Assembly: GCA_022562835.1 (NCBI GenBank)
Contig: JADFOM010000178.1
Span: forward strand, 1-5,632
DNA from: Acidobacteriota bacterium
Lineage (GTDB): Bacteria; Actinomycetota; Acidimicrobiia; Acidimicrobiales; SHLQ01
DNA: 5,632 nt
Direction: 5' to 3'
Shown: piece by piece, positions 1 through 5,259 of the stretch
How the letters are laid out: every line of letters starts with the position of its first letter
Numbering within the stretch: the first letter of the stretch is position 1
Translations under genes and position numbers: made by a program
Notes under the pieces: model-generated
Seen by the model: only the letters and a program-made list of their open reading frames with translations
Told to the model about the DNA's origin: nothing
Databases searched by the model: none

Positions 1-290
1 TCGATCGAGAGGTCGTATTCAACACCGCAGACCGAGAACAGATCGCCGAGTGTCGGGATGTGCGCAGGCAGGTCGGCGCGCTCGATGGCCGAGATTGGCC
101 GGCGCCGCAGCAGAGGCCCGACCTGGCCCCGATGATCGAGTACCACCGACCCATCTGCGGTCATCCATGCATCGGTCTCAAGCCCGGTCGCCCCGAGTCG
201 CAGAGCGAGTTCGAATGCCGGAAGCGTGTTATCGGGTTCGACCGCGCTTGCCCCGCGGTGGGCAAAACAGATCGGTGAGGCCATCGCCAT
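1..290 (-). CDS. Glycerophosphodiester phosphodiesterase, N-terminal part (runs off left edge)
   Basis: Reading the minus strand from an ATG at 290 gives 96 codons without a stop before the window edge. The protein has the GDPD hallmarks: an AHRGAS block at residues 10-15 with catalytic-type His11 and Arg12, an E-P-D-N-T block at 18-22, the metal-binding pair E38-x-D40, and a DH at 52-53 where the family has its second histidine region. HIPTLGDLF at about 80-88 followed by YDLSI near the edge is also typical. The family hydrolyses glycerophosphodiesters to glycerol-3-phosphate and an alcohol, in phospholipid turnover. No signal peptide is visible, so a cytoplasmic enzyme is likely. A second ATG at 284 and an in-frame upstream ATG at 347 are alternatives. 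I prefer 290 or 284 because the HRG block normally sits very near the N-terminus. It is transcribed away from the rest of the window. Confidence 0.9.
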   Translation of the reverse strand, partial: MAMASPICFAHRGASAVEPDNTLPAFELALRLGATGLETDAWMTADGSVVLDHRGQVGPLLRRRPISAIERADLPAHIPTLGDLFSVCGVEYDLSI

Positions 291-316
291 CGATGCTCGC
301 GCTAATTGACCCGGCG

Positions 317-336
317 CGACCAACCGACCTTGGTCG
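317..336. repeat. Perfect 7-bp inverted repeat in the divergent spacer
   Basis: CGACCAA (317-323) and TTGGTCG (330-336) are perfect reverse complements around a 6-nt centre, CCGACC. The repeat lies between the divergent GDPD gene and the gene at 445, about 27 bp upstream of the GDPD start. It could be an operator for a dimeric regulator or a hairpin in the GDPD 5' leader. It has no T-run and is not a convincing terminator. A 7-bp repeat with a short centre can occur by chance in GC-rich DNA, so the function is open. Confidence 0.4.
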
Positions 337-383
337 AGCGCCGACATGGGTCGAACGGCCCACAAATCGGGTCGTAAGACCTC

Positions 384-412
384 TTTAGCATCTTGGCTTT
401 CGTGCCGATAAA
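384..412 (+). promoter_or_regulatory. Possible sigma-70-type promoter for the gene at 445 (weak)
   Basis: TTTAGC (384-389) and GATAAA (407-412) are separated by 17 bp in an unusually AT-rich patch of the spacer, 32 bp before the ATG at 445. The -10 matches consensus at four of six bases and the -35 at three of six. Position and local AT content are the main support, so this is a weak call. Confidence 0.25.
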
Positions 413-433
413 TCAAACAAGCCATTAGTGAGC

Positions 434-440
434 GGAGAGG
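434..440 (+). promoter_or_regulatory. Shine-Dalgarno site for the gene at 445
   Basis: GGAGAGG lies four bases before the ATG at 445 (seven when counted from its GGAG core). It is the clearest ribosome binding site in the first third of the window and fixes this start. Confidence 0.65.
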
Positions 441-444
441 CCCC

Positions 445-774
445 ATGGCAAGGATTCGAGCAAGCTGCCCAACCTGTGGAGACGTAGAGCTGACGACGTC
501 CGACGTCAAGGTCCGAGTCTGCACCGATGACGACTCGGGGAACTACTCGTTTCGATGTGCACATTGTGCGCTTACCGTCGTCAAGCCGGCCGAGGCTCAA
601 ACGATCGACCTACTCGTTGCCTCAGGTGTAAAAATGGAGACATGGTCGATGCCGCTCGAGCTCGGCGAACGTCCGACCGGGCTCGGCCCCATCACCCATG
701 ACGATCTTCTCGATTTCCATACCTTGCTCGAGGACGATGCTTCATGGGCAGAAGCACTCGAGCAGCTTGGGTGA
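445..774 (+). CDS. Small cysteine-motif (zinc-ribbon-like) hypothetical protein
   Basis: A 109-residue protein that I do not recognise as a named family. The N-terminal half has two CxxC pairs, C8-P-T-C11 and C38-A-H-C41, plus a single C26, spaced like a small zinc ribbon. The C-terminal half is acidic and helical in character, with no membrane segment. The paired cysteines suggest a structural metal, probably zinc, and perhaps nucleic-acid or protein binding; this is inference from the motif. The ATG start is supported by the GGAGAGG just upstream. The gene is first in the plus-strand series, 36 bp before the small membrane-protein gene, in the neighbourhood where some other actinobacteria carry pafBC beside tatA. 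Coding is also supported by consistent codon use and the absence of a better frame. Confidence 0.75.
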   Translation: MARIRASCPTCGDVELTTSDVKVRVCTDDDSGNYSFRCAHCALTVVKPAEAQTIDLLVASGVKMETWSMPLELGERPTGLGPITHDDLLDFHTLLEDDASWAEALEQLG

Positions 775-797
775 ACCACACCCCGGGCACTCACCGC

Positions 798-803
798 TAG
801 ATT
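798..803 (+). promoter_or_regulatory. Candidate -10 element for leaderless transcription of the gene at 811
   Basis: TAGATT ends seven bases before the GTG at 811, so the expected transcription start falls on or next to the start codon. No Shine-Dalgarno is visible in the 36-bp spacer. A -10 element in this position is typical of leaderless actinobacterial genes. No good -35 is seen, which is common for such promoters. Confidence 0.45.
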
Positions 804-810
804 CGGCGTT

Positions 811-1056
811 GTGTCCGCGTTCTGGCTCTTCCCCTTCGCCGTTGTGGTGAGTTCGGTCTGTGTCATCGCAGCCCTTGTAGCTGCGGTAGCAGAGGAGGCA
901 ACTCGCCTCGCTGCCAGCCTTGCTCGTCTCGAGCGTCTCAACGTTGCGACCGACGAGCTGTCGAGAGCTACGGGGCGGACGAAGCGTTCGGTCGGTGTTG
1001 TTGTCGACCTCATCCACGACCGCGACTACCGCCAGCCGAGTCATCGAGCACCGTAG
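811..1056 (+). CDS. Small single-pass membrane protein with charged helical tail, hypothetical
   Basis: An 81-residue protein with a GTG start. Residues 4-27 form one strongly hydrophobic segment (phenylalanine-, valine- and alanine-rich) without a signal-peptidase-like site, so an N-terminal membrane anchor is likely. Residues 28-53 are an alternating charged and aliphatic helix (E28, E29, R32, R39, E41, R42, D48, E49, R52) that could form a coiled coil. The C-terminus is basic and ends 9 bp before the TatA/B start. This membrane-helix-plus-amphipathic-helix outline superficially resembles Tat A-type subunits, but it lacks their Gly-Pro hinge, so I do not call it Tat. A role near the translocase is possible only by location. 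The start relies on the -10-like TAGATT just upstream and the lack of a better one. Confidence 0.6.
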   Translation: MSAFWLFPFAVVVSSVCVIAALVAAVAEEATRLAASLARLERLNVATDELSRATGRTKRSVGVVVDLIHDRDYRQPSHRAP

Positions 1057-1059
1057 ACT
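1054..1059 (+). promoter_or_regulatory. Candidate -10 element for leaderless tatA/B, overlapping the upstream stop codon
   Basis: TAGACT lies six bases before the ATG at 1066, and its first three bases are the TAG stop of the preceding gene. No Shine-Dalgarno precedes this ATG. Placement and sequence resemble the TAGATT before the gene at 811, which supports a leaderless start for the Tat unit. No clear -35 is present. Confidence 0.45.
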
Positions 1060-1065
1060 CGGCCC

Positions 1066-1404
1066 ATGCTGAACATCGGCGGTGGCGAGGTGATCGTCAT
1101 CCTGCTCGTGGCTTTGATCGTTCTCGGTCCAGCCAACCTGCCAGACGCCGTGCGACAGGTCGGTAAGGCATTGGGGGAGTTTCGCAAGCTCAGCGCTGGG
1201 CTTCAGGAAGAATTTTCAGACGTCCTTGACCTTCAGACCGAGGAGGACGCTCGTGCCAGGGGAAAGGCCGTAGCCGAGTCGACTGACACCACTCCCTCGA
1301 ACGACACAACCCCCGACGAGGTGAGAGATGTCGGGGACGCTCCGATCGCTGAGAGCGATAGCAGCAACGTCGAAGAGTCCACCAGCACCGACGAGACGGC
1401 CTAG
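1066..1404 (+). CDS. tatA: Twin-arginine translocase subunit, TatA/TatB family (TatB-like features)
   Basis: A 112-residue subunit of the Tat system, which moves folded proteins bearing twin-arginine signals across the cytoplasmic membrane. The layout is classical: a short N-terminus, one transmembrane helix at about residues 5-20, the hinge L20-G21-P22 with L25-P26, an amphipathic helix at about 24-50, then an acidic, Thr/Ser-rich disordered tail from about 57. The N-terminus MLNIGGGEV aligns by eye with the TatB style (MFDIGFSEL in E. coli), including Glu8 in the membrane helix, and G-P-x-x-L-P is also TatB-like. By position next to tatC it matches the gene called tatA in mycobacteria, so the symbol is given by synteny and tatB is a real alternative. 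It is followed 11 bp later by tatC. Family assignment is firm; the A or B assignment is not. Confidence 0.9.
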   Translation: MLNIGGGEVIVILLVALIVLGPANLPDAVRQVGKALGEFRKLSAGLQEEFSDVLDLQTEEDARARGKAVAESTDTTPSNDTTPDEVRDVGDAPIAESDSSNVEESTSTDETA

Positions 1405-1408
1405 GTGG
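1403..1408 (+). promoter_or_regulatory. Shine-Dalgarno site for tatC
   Basis: AGGTGG lies seven bases before the GTG at 1416 and overlaps the TAG stop of the upstream Tat gene. It favours the GTG at 1416 over the internal ATG at 1446, and suggests that tatC is translated from a shared transcript. Confidence 0.6.
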
Positions 1409-1415
1409 ACTCGGC

Positions 1416-2198
1416 GTGAACGATCTGAGCCTCGATGCGTCGCGCATGACTCTCATCGAACATCTGACCGAACTCCGTCGCCGCTTGATCATCTGCGCCG
1501 TCGCGGTCGTTGCCGGCGCGCTCGTCTGCTGGTTCTTCTACTTCGACATCCTCGACGTGATGATCAAGCCTTACTGTGAAATGTTGCCTTCCGATGTGCG
1601 CCTCAGATCCGCCGCGCTGGCGGGCGGTGACTGCCAGCTCCTTCAAACCGACCCCTTGGAGGGGTTCTCGACAAGGCTCACCGTGTGCGGATACGGGGGC
1701 TTGGCGCTGGCCATCCCCATCGTCTTGTGGCAGCTCTGGCGCTTCATAACACCCGGCTTGTACCAACATGAGAAACGGCTGGCGATTCCCTTCGTTGTGG
1801 CGGGCGTGGCGCTCTTCTTCCTAGGTGGCGCACTGGCCTACTGGTCCTTGCCTCGTGCACTCACCTTCCTGGCCGAGATCGGTGGACCACAGCTCGTTAC
1901 GGTCTTTAGTCCAGGCCCGTACCTAAGTTTCATCGTCAAGATGATCGTCGCGTTCGGCATCGCGTTCGAGTTTCCGTTGGTCCTTGTACTACTCCAGCTG
2001 GTCGGTATTGTCGAGACCGATACACTGCGCAAGCATCGCCGTCTCGCGATCGTCTCAATTGTTGTGATCGCAGCGGTGCTCACCCCAAGCGGTGACCCGT
2101 TCACTCTGCTGGTCATGTCGATTCCGCTCTATTTGCTCTACGAAACTGCGATCCTCATAGGACGATTACATCACCGTCGTCAGGCCAAGAAGTCGTGA
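1416..2198 (+). CDS. tatC: Sec-independent protein translocase TatC
   Basis: A 260-residue polytopic protein, the receptor for twin-arginine signal peptides. The signature E-H-L-T-E-L-R-R-R-L is at 15-24 (with the conserved E19 and R21 equivalents). DPLEGF is at 79-84, WQLWRFITPGL at 105-115, FGIAFEFP at 180-187 with the conserved Glu185, and LTPSGDP at 222-228. Six membrane segments can be drawn at about 25-45, 90-111, 124-145, 172-196, 209-223 and 229-248. The length is normal. The GTG start has a good Shine-Dalgarno; an ATG ten codons downstream would also give a normal N-terminus. Cys54 and Cys73 lie in the first extracytoplasmic loop and could form a disulfide. The stop overlaps the helY start by four bases (GTGA), so the two are probably translationally coupled. 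Confidence 0.97.
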   Translation: MNDLSLDASRMTLIEHLTELRRRLIICAVAVVAGALVCWFFYFDILDVMIKPYCEMLPSDVRLRSAALAGGDCQLLQTDPLEGFSTRLTVCGYGGLALAIPIVLWQLWRFITPGLYQHEKRLAIPFVVAGVALFFLGGALAYWSLPRALTFLAEIGGPQLVTVFSPGPYLSFIVKMIVAFGIAFEFPLVLVLLQLVGIVETDTLRKHRRLAIVSIVVIAAVLTPSGDPFTLLVMSIPLYLLYETAILIGRLHHRRQAKKS

Positions 2199-2941
2199 CC
2201 GATCATTCAGACCAACACGAACAGGGTTTCATACTCGATCGTTTTCAGATCGAAGCGATGGCTGCAATCGATGCAGGGTCGTCTGTTGTTGTCGCTGCAC
2301 CGACCGGCGCTGGAAAGACGGTCATCGCGGAACACGCGGTGGAGAGCGTCCTCGCTTCGGGCGGCCGGTTGTTCTACACGACGCCGATCAAGGCTCTGTC
2401 GAATCAGAAATTCCGAGACCTCGTCTCGCTCCACGGCAGCGACGCGGTCGGCTTGCTCACCGGCGATATCGCGGTTCGCCGCGACGCCCGCATCGTTGTG
2501 ATGACAACAGAAGTTCTACGCAACATGACCTATTCCAACCCCGAGGAGCTCCACGACCTCGCATGGGTCGTGCTCGATGAGATCCACTACCTATCAGATC
2601 CACATCGCGGCCCGGTCTGGGAAGAAGTCATCATCCATCTCCCGGCTCACGTACACGTCGTCGGGCTGTCCGCCACCATCTCGAACAGCACGGAACTCAC
2701 CGACTGGATTCGCTCGGTACGTGGACCTACCAATGTTGTCGTCGAAACCGAACGGCCAATCGAACTGGAGCACCGTTACGCGGTGGCGAGCGCCCGTCAC
2801 GATCCGATCGAGCTCGTAGCACTTCTCCGTAAAGGTCGATTCGACCGCTCCAACAAACGGTTCGACACGAGCCGCGGCGGGGGAGGGCGAAAGAAGCGCG
2901 CTGGCGAGCGCCGCGACGCGACGAACTGGTCGAGGCACTGA
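2195..2941 (+). CDS. helY: HelY-type DEAD/DEAH-box (Ski2-like) helicase, N-terminal part, frame-disrupted
   Basis: A 248-codon frame with the first RecA-like domain of a Ski2-family ATP-dependent RNA helicase. Visible motifs are the Q-motif-like FQIEA (17-21), Walker A APTGAGKT (35-42), motif Ia TTPIKALSNQK (62-72), GLLTGD (86-91), TTEVLRNM (104-111), Walker B DEIH (128-131) and motif III SAT (159-161). It starts with GTG inside the tatC stop (4-bp overlap). After about residue 222 the protein enters a basic, glycine-rich linker and ends at a TGA, whereas intact HelY proteins (about 900 residues in mycobacteria) continue into the second RecA domain. That domain is found directly downstream in the frame one base back, so this is the first half of a broken gene, not a complete protein. 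The last residues, roughly 230-248, are probably out-of-frame sequence. Confidence 0.92.
   Translation: MTDHSDQHEQGFILDRFQIEAMAAIDAGSSVVVAAPTGAGKTVIAEHAVESVLASGGRLFYTTPIKALSNQKFRDLVSLHGSDAVGLLTGDIAVRRDARIVVMTTEVLRNMTYSNPEELHDLAWVVLDEIHYLSDPHRGPVWEEVIIHLPAHVHVVGLSATISNSTELTDWIRSVRGPTNVVVETERPIELEHRYAVASARHDPIELVALLRKGRFDRSNKRFDTSRGGGGRKKRAGERRDATNWSRH
2833..2940 (+). other. Frame change interrupting helY (apparent one-base deletion)
   Basis: Upstream helY codons begin at positions equal to 2 modulo 3 and downstream codons at 1 modulo 3, so one base appears to be missing. The downstream frame is closed by a TAA at 2830-2832, so the shift must lie between 2833 and 2940. The second frame upstream of the ATG at 2941 already reads RRDELVEAL, which fits the segment before LLPAI in HelY proteins, so coding in that frame starts before the ATG. 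The likeliest point is the G-rich run at 2879-2887 (five G, one A, three G), where a base is easily lost in sequencing or replication. Restoring one base gives an open gene of 814 residues from 2195 to 4638. Confidence 0.8.
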
Positions 2942-4638
2942 TGAGCGACGACCTTCTGCCTGCGATCGTCTTCATCTTTAGCCGCGCACGCTGTGACGAG
3001 GCCGCCGAGCGCCTCTACGTCGACGGGTTTCGACTCACGGATTCCACGACCGCCGACGAAATCGAACGGATCGCCCAACGAAGCTGTGCCGCGCTTAGCG
3101 ATGCGGAGCGGGCAACACTGGGTTATGACGGGTGGTTGATCCGACTGCGGGCCGGCATCGCGGCACACCATGCGGGCATGGTCCCAGCGATGAAGGAAGC
3201 CGTGGAAGAGACCTTCGCCGCAGGGCTCACGCAGATCGTGTTCGCGACAGAGACACTCGCGCTCGGCATCAACATGCCAGCTCGTTCCGTCGTTGTTGAG
3301 AATCTCTCCAAATACAACGGTGACACCCACGAGCTGCTGACACCCGGCCAGTATGCGCAACTCTCTGGCCGTGCGGGACGTCGCGGGATGGACGACAAGG
3401 GTGTGTCGATCGTCGCGTGGTCGCCGTTCGTGAAAGCCCAGGAGGTCGGCGACCTAGTCGCCACGACCGATTATCCTTTGAAGTCCGCTTTTGTGCCTAC
3501 CTACAACATGGTGGCCAACCTCATCGACCGACACGACCGCGCCGAAACCGAGCGTCTTCTCGGATCCTCGTTTGCCCAATTCCAAGCAGACCGCGACGCT
3601 GTGTCGCTCAACCGCAAGATCGACAGGGTGCGTCTCGAGGTTGAGCGCCTCGACACCCAGCATGCTGACACCCTGGACCGGCCGGTCCGTCCCGGCGACG
3701 TCGTAATCGACTCAGAGCCGCTGCTCGTCATGGCGACGAGCACCCGTAAGGGCGGACGTGTGGTCCTGAGGGCCATCGACCGGTTCGGCCGGGACCGTAG
3801 CCTCGACGGCGCTGCGCGTTCCTTCGGCGCGGTCGGCCAACTTGACGACGGCCGTGATGTGCGTGCGGTCGCCGCTGACCGCGATGCGCTGGAGGCGTTC
3901 CTCGACTCGTTTGCCTCGCTCGAAGGAACTGCCGCTGAACTCGCGAAGGCCCGCCGCAGACTCTCCAGACTCCAGGTCCACGCAACCAAGCGGGACGGAG
4001 CTCTTGTGGCACAGCTCAACCGCGTCCACCAGGTCCTTTGCACGCGTGGCTTCGCTGATGGGTGGGAGCTAACCGAACGCGGTCAACTGCTGAAAGGGCT
4101 ACACGGCGACCGTGCGATCGTGCTGGCGGCAGCACTCGGAGAGCACCTGTTCGACGGACTCAATGCAGCCGAACTGGCCGGCGTCGTCTCGACCCTGACC
4201 TACTATCCCCGCAGCGACGACACGGCGGCAGCTTGGGTCGCCGAGGGTGCCGCGGCCGAGGCTTTCGGGTCCATCTCGACCATCGCGCGATCGATCGCAG
4301 AGGCGGAAGCTGAAGCGGGCCTAGATCAGACGACAGGTCCCGATGCCGGATTCTTCGCCTACACGCACGGTTGGGTGCTCGGCATGGGCTTTGAGGATCT
4401 CATCGACGACCAAATCGGCCCCGGTGAATTTGTGCGCAACATTCGACAGGTTGGCGACGTACTCTCTCAGATCGGTCGATCCGCTGCTGTTGGCGACGTC
4501 GCATCTGTCGCGGTGGACGCGGCTGAGGCACTGCGTCGCGGCGTGGCGGCAGCAACGCTGACCGAATCGGGAGCGCTGAGCGATGACGACTCCGACGAGC
4601 CGGCCGCGACATCGATAGCCACCTCGCGCGAGAGCTAG
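2941..4638 (+). CDS. helY: HelY-type helicase, C-terminal part (second RecA domain and DSHCT region)
   Basis: A 565-residue frame carrying the rest of HelY. It opens with LLPAIVFIFSRARCDEA (5-21), the usual start of the second RecA domain. This is followed by AAHHAGM (74-80), motif V FATETLALGINMPAR (101-115) and motif VI QLSGRAGRRG (140-149) with the arginine finger. A helical and beta-barrel-like middle follows, and from about residue 359 a DSHCT-type C-terminal domain (GLNAAELAGVVSTLTYY). Without the Walker A domain this piece alone cannot hydrolyse ATP. Its ATG overlaps the upstream TGA by one base (TGATG), which would allow reinitiation and could in principle yield two subunits. Homology continues upstream of the ATG, however, so a frameshift in a single gene is the better reading. 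The rebuilt enzyme would be somewhat shorter than mycobacterial HelY, mainly in the middle region. Confidence 0.92.
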   Translation: MSDDLLPAIVFIFSRARCDEAAERLYVDGFRLTDSTTADEIERIAQRSCAALSDAERATLGYDGWLIRLRAGIAAHHAGMVPAMKEAVEETFAAGLTQIVFATETLALGINMPARSVVVENLSKYNGDTHELLTPGQYAQLSGRAGRRGMDDKGVSIVAWSPFVKAQEVGDLVATTDYPLKSAFVPTYNMVANLIDRHDRAETERLLGSSFAQFQADRDAVSLNRKIDRVRLEVERLDTQHADTLDRPVRPGDVVIDSEPLLVMATSTRKGGRVVLRAIDRFGRDRSLDGAARSFGAVGQLDDGRDVRAVAADRDALEAFLDSFASLEGTAAELAKARRRLSRLQVHATKRDGALVAQLNRVHQVLCTRGFADGWELTERGQLLKGLHGDRAIVLAAALGEHLFDGLNAAELAGVVSTLTYYPRSDDTAAAWVAEGAAAEAFGSISTIARSIAEAEAEAGLDQTTGPDAGFFAYTHGWVLGMGFEDLIDDQIGPGEFVRNIRQVGDVLSQIGRSAAVGDVASVAVDAAEALRRGVAAATLTESGALSDDDSDEPAATSIATSRES

Positions 4639-4640
4639 CC

Positions 4641-5246
4641 ATGGGTATCGAAAAGGGAGTGGATTGGGGCCGCGAGACAGCCCTTGACGGCAGCGAACAC
4701 ACCTTCAGCTCAGATCGTGAGGTATCGGACTATCTCTTTACGGTCGAGCCGGAAGCTCCGTTCGACAGGGTCGTGCTGACCGGCGGGGACCTCTGGCGTT
4801 CACTGGGCTCACCCAGCCGTGCGCCAAGGGGTGACCGCCGCTTCACGGAGGTGGACATCGACGTTTGGATCGCTCGATTCTCGGGTCAGACCAGGCCATT
4901 TGTTGCTCACGCCGTGCTGCGCACACCATTCTGGTCCGGCCACTGCATCGCGGCGATGAACGCCGCCTTTCACAGCGTCGGCAACCTCGCACCGCGCGCA
5001 CATCCCGGCGATGAACTGCTCGATGTGCTCTTCGTGAAACTCTCAGCGCCGGACCGGCTCAAGGCGCGCACGAGAGTGCGAACGGGCACCCATGTCCCGC
5101 ATCCCGACATCGACATGCGCCGGATGTCGATGTTGAGCGCCGATCCAGCGCCGCGCGCGAAGTTGTACCTCGACGGCGTGCGGCTCACTACGATCGATGA
5201 CTTGGAGATCGAACGCGACCGGCGACCTCTCCGGGTCGTGATCTGA
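4641..5246 (+). CDS. Protein resembling the C-terminal domain of diacylglycerol kinases, catalytic half absent
   Basis: A 201-residue protein starting 2 bp after helY. Its C-terminal half resembles the beta-sandwich domain of the DAGK/YegS lipid-kinase family: LAPRAHPGDELLDVLFV (116-132), GTHVPHPDI (149-157) and a YLDGVRL strand (176-182), the place where these kinases read DGE. The N-terminal nucleotide-binding half is too short, and the GGDGT loop is replaced by LTGGDLWRSLG (46-56). The protein is therefore unlikely to be an ordinary lipid kinase. I have an impression that similar short proteins occur in other actinobacteria, so it may be a family of its own rather than a fragment. Function is unknown; lipid or nucleotide binding is inference. 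No membrane segment or signal peptide is seen. The ATG has only a weak purine stretch upstream, which suits translational coupling to helY. Confidence 0.75.
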   Translation: MGIEKGVDWGRETALDGSEHTFSSDREVSDYLFTVEPEAPFDRVVLTGGDLWRSLGSPSRAPRGDRRFTEVDIDVWIARFSGQTRPFVAHAVLRTPFWSGHCIAAMNAAFHSVGNLAPRAHPGDELLDVLFVKLSAPDRLKARTRVRTGTHVPHPDIDMRRMSMLSADPAPRAKLYLDGVRLTTIDDLEIERDRRPLRVVI

Positions 5247-5250
5247 GGAG
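5245..5250 (+). promoter_or_regulatory. Shine-Dalgarno site for the M20-like gene
   Basis: GAGGAG overlaps the TGA stop of the preceding gene. It touches the ATG at 5251, so it cannot serve that codon, but it lies nine bases before the ATG at 5260. This makes 5260 the preferred start. Confidence 0.55.
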
Positions 5251-5259
5251 ATGAACGCG

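Noticed and set aside
290..347. Upstream ATG at 347 as the GDPD start
   Set aside because: It is in frame and open, but it would add 19 residues before an HRG block that usually lies close to the N-terminus. It remains possible but less likely.
50..388. Plus-strand open frames at 50-388 and 60-278
   Set aside because: They lie opposite the GDPD gene, which has clear catalytic motifs on the minus strand, and their Arg/Pro-rich translations look like antisense shadows.
770..795. Stem-loop with GGTGA and TCACC arms after the gene at 445, as a terminator
   Set aside because: The stem is only five base pairs with a long loop and no T-run, and the next gene begins within 36 bp.
2797..4043. Long minus-strand open frames opposite helY (about 2797-3360 and 3501-4043)
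   Set aside because: They are mirror frames of the helicase, rich in Arg and Ser, with no recognisable domain, and they overlap a strand with clear helicase motifs.
5251..5253. ATG at 5251 as the start of the M20-like gene
   Set aside because: The only ribosome binding site (5245-5250) directly touches it. The ATG at 5260 in the same frame has a workable spacing.
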